Origin: Lachnospiraceae bacterium
GTDB lineage: Bacteria > Bacillota > Clostridia > Lachnospirales > Lachnospiraceae
Assembly: GCA_029005135.1 (NCBI GenBank)
Contig: JAQXFO010000017.1
Coordinates: 1 to 64,000, forward strand
Length of the DNA: 64,000 nt
Direction of reading: 5' to 3'
Positions 51,714-61,005 of this stretch are shown one piece after another. The translations under genes were made by a program, and so were the position numbers. The notes under the pieces are model-generated. The model made no database searches. It was given only the letters and a program-made list of their open reading frames with translations, and had not been told where the DNA came from. Position 1 is the first letter of the stretch; each line of letters starts with the position of its first letter.

Positions 51714-53098
51714 GGCTTTTCCGCCTCCGCTCGGCGGCGTTCCGCCGCTTCCTGCCGCATCCGACGTCTCTGATCCCGGAGCCGCTTCTGCTGCCGCCTC
51801 TTACGACGGCGCCGTCTCTCCTTCTCAGCCTTGACTGTCAGAGCAATCATCACCGCCGCCAGGATGATGAGGACAAAAAGAAGGATCAGGAAAATGATCA
51901 GAAAGGCCCGGTTTCCCCGGCGCTCATATTTCTCCGGTGTCACCGGCACCGGAGGTACCAGCTCTTCTTCAGAGGACAGTGCCTCATCCGATGACGCGCC
52001 TCCCGTCAGGCTGTCCTGATAGGCCGCCGCCTGCTCGGCCGTCATCACGGCGCTGCCCACCACCCGGTCTTCGAGACGGAATGTCACCTGGGTCATGCCC
52101 GCCTCATCGACAGTCTGCAGGATCGTCAGCTGATTGTCGCTGACACCGGCAGGAACCGTGGCATGACCGCCGGTTTGGGCATAGGTGCCGGCCAGGTTGA
52201 GATCAGCGAAAGCCGTGAAGCCGAAATCATGCAGGAGCCTGTGATCGTCGGCGGCTGTTCCGGCATCGGCTGCCTTCATCGTCACGACGATCTGTGTCCG
52301 TCCGTTCTGCGACACGAAGGTAACCAATGTGCTTCCGGCCGCATCGGTATAGCCGGTCTTTCCGCCAATGATGCCGGGATAGGCATACTCGGGATTGACC
52401 AGCAGAGGATTATGATTCGTAAAGGAACGGGACTGCGCCGTCAGATTTGTCGGCGGTATCTCGTAGGCATGGGTTCCTGTGATCTTCCGGAATTCCTCAT
52501 TTTTCAGTGCTTCCCGGGAGATCAGGGCCAGATCGTAGGCGGTGGTGTAATGATTGTCGTCGGGCATGCCGCAGGCATTGGTAAAATGCGTCGACACACA
52601 GCCGAGCGCCTCCGCCCGCCGGTTCATCATATCCACGAAGTTTTCCAGTGTCCCGCCGATATATTCACCGACCTGTGTGGCCATATCATTGGCCGACTTC
52701 AGCATCGTGCCGTACAGCATCTGCTCCAGCGTGAAAACCTCACCGACCTGCGTATTCAGATTGGAACTGCCGGCGTAAGCGTAGCTGACGCCGGTCTCCG
52801 TCATGGTGACGCTGTCGGTGAGAGTGCCGTTCTCCAGAGCCAGCAGGCAGGTCAGAATCTTGGTCGTCGAGGCCGGATACATGACCTTGTTCATATCCTT
52901 GTCGTAGAGAACGACACCTGTGTCGGCATCCATGACGACAGCGGTCTCCGAACTGATCGCCGGCCCCTCCGGCCACATAACATCGGCCAGGACCTCCTCC
53001 GGCAGACAGGCAGCCGTCATGATCAGGGCGATAATCATGCCGAGGGCCGCCATAAAGGTGCCGGCCCGCCGTCCGGACCTGCGGATACATGCTTTCAT
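51710..53098 (-). CDS. D-alanyl-D-alanine carboxypeptidase (low-molecular-weight PBP, DacA/DacF type)
   Basis: It trims the terminal D-alanine of peptidoglycan stem peptides outside the membrane. The 462-residue protein has an N-terminal signal anchor (about 12-38). The penicillin-binding motifs are present: STTK with Ser77 and Lys80, SAN at 135-137, KTG at 247-249. A beta-rich C-terminal domain follows, then a transmembrane helix at about 400-425 and a highly basic tail. The C-terminal helix and arginine-rich tail anchor it facing outward. It overlaps the HPr gene by 4 bases, so the two are translationally coupled. Confidence 0.93.
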   Translation of the reverse strand: MKACIRRSGRRAGTFMAALGMIIALIMTAACLPEEVLADVMWPEGPAISSETAVVMDADTGVVLYDKDMNKVMYPASTTKILTCLLALENGTLTDSVTMTETGVSYAYAGSSNLNTQVGEVFTLEQMLYGTMLKSANDMATQVGEYIGGTLENFVDMMNRRAEALGCVSTHFTNACGMPDDNHYTTAYDLALISREALKNEEFRKITGTHAYEIPPTNLTAQSRSFTNHNPLLVNPEYAYPGIIGGKTGYTDAAGSTLVTFVSQNGRTQIVVTMKAADAGTAADDHRLLHDFGFTAFADLNLAGTYAQTGGHATVPAGVSDNQLTILQTVDEAGMTQVTFRLEDRVVGSAVMTAEQAAAYQDSLTGGASSDEALSSEEELVPPVPVTPEKYERRGNRAFLIIFLILLFVLIILAAVMIALTVKAEKERRRRRKRRQQKRLRDQRRRMRQEAAERRRAEAEKP

Positions 53099-53364
53099 AC
53101 CGTTTCCCCGAGGCCTCCTTCAACGGCTTCTGTCAGGGCTTTCAGGGCTTCGGCTTCATCCGGGCCCTGGCAGACGATTTCAATCTCGTCACCGCACTTG
53201 ACACAGGCCCCGAGCACCGACAGTACGCTCTTGGCGTTGGCAGTGACATCCCCGAAGGTGAAGGTGATCACCGCCTGATATTCTACGGCGGTGCGGCAGA
53301 AGGCGGCTGCCGGCTTCAGATGAAGACCGGTCTCGTTGATAACAGTAACACGCTGACTAACCAT
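53095..53364 (-). CDS. HPr family phosphocarrier protein
   Basis: The 89-residue protein has the active histidine His15 in GLHLKPAAAF and a regulatory serine in NAKSVLSVL. Usual HPr is Ser46 in KSI; here the closest serine is at 45. HPr proteins carry phosphate for sugar transport and, in Firmicutes, control carbon use when the serine is phosphorylated. No other PTS gene is near. The C-terminus is slightly longer and more acidic than in typical HPr. AAGGAG precedes the ATG. Its coupling to a cell-wall carboxypeptidase is unusual; it might be a regulatory paralogue rather than the main HPr. Confidence 0.9.
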   Translation of the reverse strand: MVSQRVTVINETGLHLKPAAAFCRTAVEYQAVITFTFGDVTANAKSVLSVLGACVKCGDEIEIVCQGPDEAEALKALTEAVEGGLGETV

Positions 53365-53379
53365 AACTTTTCTGGCTCC

Positions 53380-54708
53380 TTATTCAATATCTATCTTATT
53401 TCCCGAGTCGGTCGTATTCGACGCCGTCTCAGTCGCCGTCAGCACGACAGTGACCGTGACATCCTCCACGGTGCGGAACTCATCCGGCAATGTCACCTCC
53501 AGAGGCACGGTGTAAGTGCCGGGGCCCTTATTACTCAGATCGACAGCCAGGCCGATCTCCGAAGCCGTCAGCTTCGACAGGCCCGCATCCGGTCCCTGAA
53601 CGGCGACCTGTACCGCCGCTGAGGAAAAGACGCAGTTCAGACCCTCCGCCAGATATTTCTTCTCGATACCGGCGGTCGCCGCCTTGATAAGCTTGCTGTT
53701 GTAAGGCAGGATCTCCACACTGGCCACAACCGTATCCGAGGCATTTGTCACAAGGATAAGTCCTTCCGGCAGGTATTCTCCCAGGTTTTCGATGCGGACA
53801 TCAAAACTGGCTGAGGCGTTGGCGATATCCACCAAAGACCTGTCAAGGGTGATCTCACTGCGGTTCCTGGCCAGTTTCTCCAGTGCCTCCTCGTTGCCCG
53901 CCACCGCGATCGTGGAAGGTGTCAGGGTAATTTGAGCCACCTGATAGCCATCGGCCGGCCTGCCGTTATAGCCAGCCAGCGTTAGACGGACATCACTGAC
54001 CACACGGTAGATCGTCACATAGACATCCACCGTCTTCTGATCATCCTCAAAGCGCAGATAGCTCATCTGGGTATCCGTCAGCTGGGCGCCGTTCTTATCG
54101 TAGACCACCAGACCTGTGCTGATCTTACGGCCGGCATTCATATGGCTGACATCGACCGGGGCTTCCACACGGTCAATAATATTGATAATACTGGCCGGTC
54201 CCGTGACGGCCACCTTTTCGATCGACGGCGTCAGCTGGCCCACAGCGTAACCCACCTCCGGCGTCGTCTTATTCTGTGTTGCCGTAATCAGGAAGTCCTG
54301 ACTGATCAGCTCCTCAAGGTCGATCTGTATCGTGGATGGCGTCGCCGTGATCACCAGACCGCTGCCGTCGCCGACCGCCACTCGGATCGGCACGGTAATG
54401 GGCGAGGATTCCAGCGAAACGATCTCGGTCATATCGGCCGTGGCTTCAATATCGGAAAGAGACAGCTCGTCGACCATGGAGCGCTTGCCCTTGACCTTCA
54501 CCGTCACCGTATTGTAGCCCTCGCGGATCTTGTAGGACTGCCCCATGCTTTCCAGATAGGAAGCGTTCATGACCCTGACGGGCACACCTTTGATCGTCTT
54601 GGTCATGATCGGATCATTGATATTGGAAATCACGATCCAGATCAGGATGGCCGCCACCAGCGAGGCAATCTTAAGTCCGGGGTTATTCAGCTTTCTTTTC
54701 TCCAGCAT
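53380..54708 (-). CDS. cdaR: YbbR-domain protein, probable regulator of the c-di-AMP synthase (CdaR)
   Basis: CdaR-type proteins sit in the membrane with YbbR repeats outside and modulate the diadenylate cyclase CdaA. The 442-residue protein has one N-terminal transmembrane helix (about 12-28) and then four beta-rich YbbR repeats. These are recognisable by recurring segments ending in patterns such as PSTIQIDLEE and LTPSTIAVAGNEE. It overlaps cdaA by 26 bases on the same strand, the usual gene pair. The glmM gene that commonly follows this pair is absent; HPr comes next instead. Confidence 0.88.
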   Translation of the reverse strand: MLEKRKLNNPGLKIASLVAAILIWIVISNINDPIMTKTIKGVPVRVMNASYLESMGQSYKIREGYNTVTVKVKGKRSMVDELSLSDIEATADMTEIVSLESSPITVPIRVAVGDGSGLVITATPSTIQIDLEELISQDFLITATQNKTTPEVGYAVGQLTPSIEKVAVTGPASIINIIDRVEAPVDVSHMNAGRKISTGLVVYDKNGAQLTDTQMSYLRFEDDQKTVDVYVTIYRVVSDVRLTLAGYNGRPADGYQVAQITLTPSTIAVAGNEEALEKLARNRSEITLDRSLVDIANASASFDVRIENLGEYLPEGLILVTNASDTVVASVEILPYNSKLIKAATAGIEKKYLAEGLNCVFSSAAVQVAVQGPDAGLSKLTASEIGLAVDLSNKGPGTYTVPLEVTLPDEFRTVEDVTVTVVLTATETASNTTDSGNKIDIE

Positions 54709-55567
54709 CCTCCCGTCCTTTCCAGATCTTCAGACCCGTCCGTCTGTCATTCATCGTACGGTCCTGAAGTCTATGCAGTTTTTCCCTCAGTGCGCTGGCT
54801 GTCAGATTGGTCTCAAGCGCCCCTTCGTAAGCCGAAGAAATCCGGCCGGTCTCCTCGGAAACGATGATCGTGAAGCTGTTGCTCACCTCACTGATGCCGA
54901 TACCGGCCCGATGCCGGGTGCCGAGCCTTTTGTTGATGCTCAGATTATCGGACAGAGGCAGGTAGCAGGTTGCCGCCATGACGCGGTCACCGCGGATGAT
55001 AACGGCGCCGTCGTGGAGCGGTGTGTTTTTTTCGAAAATATTGATAAGAAGCTGGCTGGTGATCTCCGAATCCAGCATAATGCCGGTATCGATGAACTCC
55101 GTCAGCGGCATATCCTGTTCAATGACGATCAGGGCCCCTGTTTTGCTCTCCGCCATATCGGCACAGGCACGGACGATCTCGTTGATCGTTTTATCGGAAA
55201 ACAGTTTGTTCTCATCACCGTCGCCGCTGCGGAAAAAAGATGCTGCCAGAGACCGTGTGCCCAGGGATTCCAGCGCTTTCCGAAGCTCCGGCTGGAATAT
55301 GATAACCAGCGCGATCAGCGCCACGGAGCTGACCCGGGAGGCGATAAAGAGGATCGTGTTAAGTTTGAAAAACCAGGCCGCCAGAAGGAAGATCAGCACG
55401 ATGGCGATACCCTTCAGAAGCGTATAGGCTCTGGTATTCTTAATCCAGGTCAGGAAGGCATAGACCAGGAGCGAGATGATCACGATCTCGATGATATCGG
55501 ACACATGAAGCCTGGGTATGTAAAAGGACGCCAGATAGCGCTTCATGATCGACAATATGGTGTTCAT
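54683..55567 (-). CDS. cdaA: Diadenylate cyclase CdaA (c-di-AMP synthase)
   Basis: It makes cyclic di-AMP from two ATP, a messenger controlling osmotic and cell-wall balance in Gram-positive bacteria. The 294-residue protein has three N-terminal helices (about 22-92) and the catalytic domain with DGA at 186-188 and RHR at 218-220, the two conserved nucleotide-binding motifs. A serine- and threonine-rich loop near SEETGRIS follows. Length is close to typical CdaA. It overlaps the gene upstream by 4 bases and cdaR downstream by 26, so production of the three is coupled. Confidence 0.95.
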   Translation of the reverse strand: MNTILSIMKRYLASFYIPRLHVSDIIEIVIISLLVYAFLTWIKNTRAYTLLKGIAIVLIFLLAAWFFKLNTILFIASRVSSVALIALVIIFQPELRKALESLGTRSLAASFFRSGDGDENKLFSDKTINEIVRACADMAESKTGALIVIEQDMPLTEFIDTGIMLDSEITSQLLINIFEKNTPLHDGAVIIRGDRVMAATCYLPLSDNLSINKRLGTRHRAGIGISEVSNSFTIIVSEETGRISSAYEGALETNLTASALREKLHRLQDRTMNDRRTGLKIWKGREDAGEKKAE

Positions 55568-56535
55568 GTTTCCTCCTCATCCTCGTCGTCATCATCCGCC
55601 TCTGCTTCAGCGGCAGCCGCGTCGGCATAGGCAGTTCTGACAGCGATCTTGGGAACCGCCTTGACGTAATAGACATAATCGTCATCTTCAAACTGGAGGT
55701 TCTCGGCCGCTTTATAATCCACATCATGGATGAAGAAGATGAAGATCGCGGCGGTAACAAGAGCCGCAAAGCAGCCGGCGGCCAGCACCACATAGGACAG
55801 GTCAAAGCCCGCCGTGCTGCTGCCGAAAACCATCATAAAGCCGTAAAAACCGACACCGGCAACGACCGCGGTCGGATAAGCACCACGGACCGGCAGGCTG
55901 CGGAAGGCATGGACAAGAATGAAGACCGCGCACAGGATAATCAGATTGAGGATCATATCCGCCTGACCGAAGATGCCGTTCGCCAGAGCCTGCAGGTTCG
56001 TCAGGATATCGCGGCTGGTATCGGTCGATGAGGTGATCACCGTGATGTGGAATTCCTGCAGTGTCCGAATCAGATAATAGACGATGACGCCGCTGCCGAC
56101 TGACAGTACCGACGACATTTTCTGCTTCAGCGCCGCGCAGACCGGCACCACGGCCGGCACGCCGAAGAACAGCGTCACCGGCGTAAAGAGCAGGATCAGC
56201 GTACTCTCCGCCGACGAGAATCTCAGGAACAGGAACAGCAGGATCAGAAGGACAAGGACGGTGATGCCGAAGGGAGCCAGGCCGAGAGAATAGGACAGTC
56301 CGCCCAGCATAAACGCCCCGAAGACAGGAATCGCCTGCACCGGCAGGACAGCACTCAGAAGCGCCATCACCAGGATGACGAAAATATTGCCGAACAGGCC
56401 GCCCGCCGGGATCTCATGTCTGAGAAACAGGAAAATTCCCAGGGACAGCATGATCTTGAAAATGATATGAAGAAGGCTGGAATACCGGCCGTAAAAGGCC
56501 TGCATATTCGTCCTCAGTTCGCGCAGCATCGTCAT
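55564..56535 (-). CDS. Conserved-looking membrane protein of unknown function, upstream of cdaA
   Basis: Function unknown. The 323-residue protein has about eight to nine hydrophobic helices. A hydrophilic C-terminal tail contains YVYYVKAVPK and a run of acidic residues (DDDDEDEEE near the end). No transporter signature could be matched. It overlaps cdaA by 4 bases and the gene upstream by 4 bases, so it is probably made together with the c-di-AMP synthase. A role in regulating or sensing for CdaA is possible but not shown. Charge and helix number are read by eye. Confidence 0.72.
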   Translation of the reverse strand: MTMLRELRTNMQAFYGRYSSLLHIIFKIMLSLGIFLFLRHEIPAGGLFGNIFVILVMALLSAVLPVQAIPVFGAFMLGGLSYSLGLAPFGITVLVLLILLFLFLRFSSAESTLILLFTPVTLFFGVPAVVPVCAALKQKMSSVLSVGSGVIVYYLIRTLQEFHITVITSSTDTSRDILTNLQALANGIFGQADMILNLIILCAVFILVHAFRSLPVRGAYPTAVVAGVGFYGFMMVFGSSTAGFDLSYVVLAAGCFAALVTAAIFIFFIHDVDYKAAENLQFEDDDYVYYVKAVPKIAVRTAYADAAAAEAEADDDDEDEEET

Positions 56536-56924
56536 GAATCTTCCCTCCTGTAAAGCCTGTCAAGGCGGGTCAGTTCTCTCTCATAGCCCTGTATGCTGCA
56601 GGACGCCCGCCGGTAGCGGCGCCAGGCATGGACAAAGGTCAGCACCATATAAAAAAGCAGAAAGGCCAGATATCCCAGAAAGACCCAGGCGATCAGGGCC
56701 CTGATGTCGATATAATTGATCTGATCCATGACCGTCGTCATATTGCCGATGGCCGCCAAAAGCAAAAGAAGACCGAAGCCGATAGTGGTCAGGAAAAAGG
56801 TCCGGATCAGACTGAGGATGAGATAATCACGGCGGGAATAACGGCAGATGCGCAGTTCCCCGCTGCCGTTTTTTTCGTATTCTGCCAGTCGTATCATGGC
56901 TTTCAGGCGTTTTTCATTAACCAT
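56532..56924 (-). CDS. Small two-helix membrane protein of unknown function
   Basis: Function unknown. The 130-residue protein has a charged N-terminus, a hydrophobic helix at about 36-60, another at about 78-102 and a basic, arginine-rich C-terminus. The ATG at 56924 is chosen because AAAGGAA lies upstream; a frame start five residues earlier has none. It overlaps the next membrane-protein gene by 4 bases and may belong to the cdaA operon. Confidence 0.65.
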   Translation of the reverse strand: MVNEKRLKAMIRLAEYEKNGSGELRICRYSRRDYLILSLIRTFFLTTIGFGLLLLLAAIGNMTTVMDQINYIDIRALIAWVFLGYLAFLLFYMVLTFVHAWRRYRRASCSIQGYERELTRLDRLYRREDS

Positions 56925-56954
56925 AAAAGTTCCTTTCATCGCTAAGCATACGCG

Positions 56955-57689
56955 TTAATAGTTTACCATAAAGCCCGCGCCAATGCAAACCGCGAAGAAA
57001 TGCACCCCGGCGGCACCGCCGCGGCGCAGCACGCTGCTGACGGCATCCATCGTAGCCCCGGTGGTGTAGATATCATCGATGATCAGAATGACCTCCCCGG
57101 ACACCGGCGTGGTGCCCGCCGCAAAAGCCTCGGCCAGATTTTTCTGCCGTGCCTCCCTGCCGAGGGTCTTCATGGCTGCCGTCTTTTCCCGCCGCCGCAC
57201 CGCATCCTGAAGCACCGGAAGTCCCATCCTGTCGCCGACGGCCCGGGCAATCTCCATCGCCTGGTTATAACCGCGGCTCCGCCGGCGGCTGGGGTGAATC
57301 GGCACCGGCACCAAAGCCGTGATCCCCCAGCTGAGGACAGTGTCCCGGCAGGCGTCGAAGGCCAGCACCCCCAGCTGGCCGCCCAGGCTCCGCACACCGC
57401 GGTATTTGAGTTCCGCCATCAGTCCTCTCATCCTGTCATCATAGAGAAAGGCCGCCGTCCCGCTGTCGAAAATGTGCCGCATCCCGGCACAGTCGGCACA
57501 CCTGTTCCCCGGATTCTCCACGCTTTTACCGCAGATCGGGCAGCGGTGAGTTGTGATATAGGGCAGGGACCGGCGGCATTCCGGACATACCAAAAGGCCC
57601 CGCTCCGGTATGCCGAGGCACACCGGACAGCGGAGCGGATACAGGAGATCAAGCAGGGCCTGACCGGTTCTTTTCAAAGTTCTGTTCAT
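56955..57689 (-). CDS. comF: ComF family phosphoribosyltransferase-like protein
   Basis: ComF proteins are needed for DNA uptake during transformation in some bacteria. The 244-residue protein has an N-terminal zinc-binding region with several CxxC pairs (CPVC, CPEC, CPIC, CADC) and a phosphoribosyltransferase-like domain. PVPIHPSRRRSRGYNQ lies near 125-140, and the PRPP-binding loop VILIIDDIYTTGATMD near 200-215. Length is standard. It lies 43 bases after recD2, on the same strand. Confidence 0.92.
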   Translation of the reverse strand: MNRTLKRTGQALLDLLYPLRCPVCLGIPERGLLVCPECRRSLPYITTHRCPICGKSVENPGNRCADCAGMRHIFDSGTAAFLYDDRMRGLMAELKYRGVRSLGGQLGVLAFDACRDTVLSWGITALVPVPIHPSRRRSRGYNQAMEIARAVGDRMGLPVLQDAVRRREKTAAMKTLGREARQKNLAEAFAAGTTPVSGEVILIIDDIYTTGATMDAVSSVLRRGGAAGVHFFAVCIGAGFMVNY

Positions 57690-57732
57690 CAGGAAGCCTT
57701 TCCCAAAGCCCCTTTTCAGTCATATCGTTTTG

Positions 57733-59997
57733 TCACGGGAGCCCCGTGCCGTCCTCATCAGGCAGAAACACCTGACGGATCTGCCGGTCAAGAGAAGTAT
57801 AGCGGCGGTGGGTGTCGTGGTTGTCGATCATCTGGCGCACCGTATCGTCATCCCCCATGATGACCAGACATTTCCGTGCCCTTGTCACGCCGGTATACAG
57901 AAGGTTCCGGGTCATGAGCGGCCGCGGACCGCCCATCAGCGGCATGATCACCGCCGGATATTCGCTGCCCTGGGATTTATGAATCGTCACGGCATAGGCA
58001 AGTTCCAGCTCCTCCTGCAGGGCATAGGGATAATCCACGATGCGGCCGCCGTCGAACTCTACCGTCATCTGCGAGGCAAAATCATTGATCTCGCGGATAA
58101 TGCCCATATCGCCGTTAAAGATACCGGGGCCGTGATCGACGGGGATGCCGTACCGGCCGCGTATCTCCCATTCCAGCTGATAATTGTTGCGGATCTGCAT
58201 AACCTTATCGCCGCAGCGGAACAGCCGCTCCCCGAAGGTATGCTCGGCCTTGTCCGGCGCAGCCGGATTAAGATAGGTCTGAAGGATCTTATTCAGCCGT
58301 TCGACGCCCAGGGGACCCTTCTTCATCGGCACCAGGACCTGGATATCGGCCGCCGGCGCCCCCACATAGGCGGGAAGCCGGCCGTTAATGAAACCGATCA
58401 TCTGCCGGATGATCGTATCCGGGTCATGCCGCTTCAGGAAAAAGAAATCCCGGCTGCCCGTCTCCAGCGCGATCTGGCGGCCCTCGTTGATGGCATGGGC
58501 ATTGACGACGATGGCACTGCCCTCGCCCTGCCGGAAGATCCGGCTCAGGCGCACGGTCGGAAACACCTCCGCCCGCAGCAGATCACCCAGCACATTGCCG
58601 GGTCCCACGGAGGGCAGCTGATCGGCATCGCCGACCAGGATAAGACGTGACCCTTCCGGCACCGCCGACAGCAAAGCGTAAAACAGGGTGATATCCACCA
58701 TGGACATCTCATCCACAATGATCACATCGGCCTCCAGCGGGTTGCCCTCGTGACGGCCGAAGGTCCCCCGACCGCCGTCGGGACTACCGTCCGTCGGACC
58801 GATCTCCAGCATGCGGTGGATTGTGGAAGCCTCATAGCCGGTGGCCTCCGTTATCCTCCGGGCCGCCCGGCCCGTGGGAGCCGCCAGCAAAAAGGACAGC
58901 TGACGGGCTTCAAAGTACCGGAGCATCTCGTTGATGACCGTCGTCTTGCCGGTGCCGGGACCGCCCGTCAGGAGAAAGACGCCGCTGACGGCGGCCAGAT
59001 AGACCGCTCTCTCCTGCTCCTCATCAAGGGTCAGCGTCCTCTGCCGGCGCAGAGCTTCCAGAGAGTGCTTCACCGCGGCATCATCGCCGTCAACAATACC
59101 ACTCAGTTTTTTCAGCTTGCCGGCACAGAACATTTCCATCTGATAATAGGCGGCCGCATAGACAGCCCGGGTATCGTCCGTAAGCCTCTTCAAAATGACA
59201 CGCCGCTCGATCGCCAGGGTATCCAGACTGTGGGAAACGGCCTCGCCCCGGACCCCCAGGAGCCCGGCTGCCGTCGTGAGAAGAGCTTCCTCGGGCAGGT
59301 ACACATGGCCTTCCGCCGCCGCCTGGAAAAGGGTGTAGAGCACGCCGGCTCTCAGCCGGTACTCCGATTCTGCGCCGATGCCGAGGCGGGAGGCGATCTC
59401 ATCCGCCGTCCGGAAACCGATGCCATCGATCTCCTCCGCCAGCCGGTAGGGATTTTCCCGGAGAATGCCGTACATATCCGATCCGTAGGTCTTGTAGATG
59501 CGCACGCACATCCCCACCGACAGGCCGAACTGCTGCAGATACATCATGGCGGCGCGCATATCCTCCTGCTCCGCCGCAAAACCGGCGATCTCCCGGGCTT
59601 TCTTTTCGGAAATGCCCCTGACTTCCGCCAGTCTCTCCGGCTCCTCGCGGAAAATCCGGAGCGTGTCGTCTCCGAATTTTTCCACGATGCGGGCCGCCAG
59701 CACACGGCCTATTCCCTTCACCGCACCGGAGCCGAGATACCGCTCAATGGATTCGGCGTCGTCGGGCACCCGGATCGTCATCGTCTCCGCCCGGAACTGG
59801 GTCCCGTAAGTAAAATGCTCGGTAAAACGCCCCTCCAGTGCCACATTTTCACCCTCGCTGATAAACTGAAAAAAGCCGACACAGGTCAGCTCTTCTCCGT
59901 CCGCGATCAGGGAAAACACCGTGTAGCCGTTGTCCTCATTGCGGTAAACAATATGATCAATATACCCTTCCACCGTTGTCTGAGACTGATCGATCAT
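57733..59997 (-). CDS. recD2: RecD2-type ATP-dependent DNA helicase
   Basis: A 5'-to-3' DNA helicase involved in repair in Gram-positive bacteria, not part of a RecBCD complex. The 754-residue protein has the RecD2 N-terminal domain with a helix-hairpin-helix region (YLGSGAVKGIGRVLAARIVE near 87-106) and Walker A GGPGTGKTT near 343-351. It also has DEMSMVD (motif II), GDADQLPSVGPG (motif III) and the C-terminal AVTIHKSQGSEYP (motif V). It overlaps the mreB-like gene by 4 bases, giving a coupled pair. No recB or recC gene is present here. Confidence 0.95.
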   Translation of the reverse strand: MIDQSQTTVEGYIDHIVYRNEDNGYTVFSLIADGEELTCVGFFQFISEGENVALEGRFTEHFTYGTQFRAETMTIRVPDDAESIERYLGSGAVKGIGRVLAARIVEKFGDDTLRIFREEPERLAEVRGISEKKAREIAGFAAEQEDMRAAMMYLQQFGLSVGMCVRIYKTYGSDMYGILRENPYRLAEEIDGIGFRTADEIASRLGIGAESEYRLRAGVLYTLFQAAAEGHVYLPEEALLTTAAGLLGVRGEAVSHSLDTLAIERRVILKRLTDDTRAVYAAAYYQMEMFCAGKLKKLSGIVDGDDAAVKHSLEALRRQRTLTLDEEQERAVYLAAVSGVFLLTGGPGTGKTTVINEMLRYFEARQLSFLLAAPTGRAARRITEATGYEASTIHRMLEIGPTDGSPDGGRGTFGRHEGNPLEADVIIVDEMSMVDITLFYALLSAVPEGSRLILVGDADQLPSVGPGNVLGDLLRAEVFPTVRLSRIFRQGEGSAIVVNAHAINEGRQIALETGSRDFFFLKRHDPDTIIRQMIGFINGRLPAYVGAPAADIQVLVPMKKGPLGVERLNKILQTYLNPAAPDKAEHTFGERLFRCGDKVMQIRNNYQLEWEIRGRYGIPVDHGPGIFNGDMGIIREINDFASQMTVEFDGGRIVDYPYALQEELELAYAVTIHKSQGSEYPAVIMPLMGGPRPLMTRNLLYTGVTRARKCLVIMGDDDTVRQMIDNHDTHRRYTSLDRQIRQVFLPDEDGTGLP

Positions 59998-60989
59998 AAG
60001 GATTCTTCCAGTTTCTCCATCATCTTGGTATAAAGACCGGTGCCGACAGCCACCGACAGGTCAGGATTCTCGGCCGTCATCACATTGATGCCGGTCCGTT
60101 CACTGATGCGCTCCTCCAATCCCCGCAGCTGAGCTCCGCCGCCGGTCAGCACGATGCCGCGGCGCGCCACGTCGGCCGCCAGTTCCGGCGGTGTCTTCTC
60201 CAGGATGCCGTGGATGGCCTCCACGATGCGGGATACCGAATCGTTCAGGTAGCCGCGCACCTCATCGGCAGTGATCATCAGCGTTTCGGGATAACCGGTG
60301 ATGACATTGCGTCCGGTGATGGTCATCGTATCCCCTGCCGTCCGCCGTGCCGCGCTGCCGATGCGGATCTTAACCGCCTCGGCCTGGCCTTCGTCAATGA
60401 AAAGACTGTGGTGACGGCGAATACCGCGGGTGATAACCTCGTCAAAGGTGCCGCCGGCGATCTTCAGCGATTCCGACAGCACCGGATCGCCGATGGACAG
60501 AATGGCGATATCCGTGGTGCCGCCGCCGATATCCACGACCATGTTGCCCACGGGCTTGGTGATATCGATGCCGGCACCGATGGCTGCTGCGGCCGCCGGC
60601 TCGACGATCGTAACCTCCCGGGCGCCGGCCTGATAGGTGGCCTCTTCGACGGCACGGCGTTCGATGGAGGTCGTCCCCACCGGCAGGCACAGGGAAATAT
60701 AAGGCTTTCGGAAGGACCGGCGTCCCATGGCTTTTGTCATGAAATGCTTCAGAAGGGCTTCCGTGACATTATAGTCCGAAATCGAACCGGCCTTCATCGG
60801 GCGGATCGCCACGACGGAGCCGGCTTTATGCTGTATCATCTGCACCGCCTCCTCACCGAAGGCCATGATGCGGTCATTGTCCTTGTCATAGGCCACCACG
60901 GAGGGTTCCTTGATGACAACGCCCTTATCCTTTTTATAGACGCAGATATTTGACGATCCCAGATCGATACCGATATCAGCCTGAGGCAT
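59994..60989 (-). CDS. mreB: MreB/Mbl-type actin-like rod-shape protein
   Basis: Forms membrane-bound filaments that direct lateral wall synthesis and so cell shape. The 331-residue protein has phosphate 1 motif IGIDLGSSN near 6-14, phosphate 2 VVDIGGGTTDIA near 155-166, the connecting EPAAAAAIG and the adenosine region VLTGGGAQLRG near 280-290. It lacks adjacent mreC and mreD, so it is more like the free-standing Mbl or MreBH paralogues. AAGGAG precedes the ATG, 16 bases after uvrA. The helicase gene follows with overlap. Confidence 0.95.
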   Translation of the reverse strand: MPQADIGIDLGSSNICVYKKDKGVVIKEPSVVAYDKDNDRIMAFGEEAVQMIQHKAGSVVAIRPMKAGSISDYNVTEALLKHFMTKAMGRRSFRKPYISLCLPVGTTSIERRAVEEATYQAGAREVTIVEPAAAAAIGAGIDITKPVGNMVVDIGGGTTDIAILSIGDPVLSESLKIAGGTFDEVITRGIRRHHSLFIDEGQAEAVKIRIGSAARRTAGDTMTITGRNVITGYPETLMITADEVRGYLNDSVSRIVEAIHGILEKTPPELAADVARRGIVLTGGGAQLRGLEERISERTGINVMTAENPDLSVAVGTGLYTKMMEKLEESL

Positions 60990-61005
60990 GCTTATTTTCT
61001 CCTTT

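Noticed and set aside
57735..57749. Hairpin over the recD2 stop codon as terminator
   Set aside because: The six-base stem CACGGG/CCCGTG is short and has no T tract on the minus strand.
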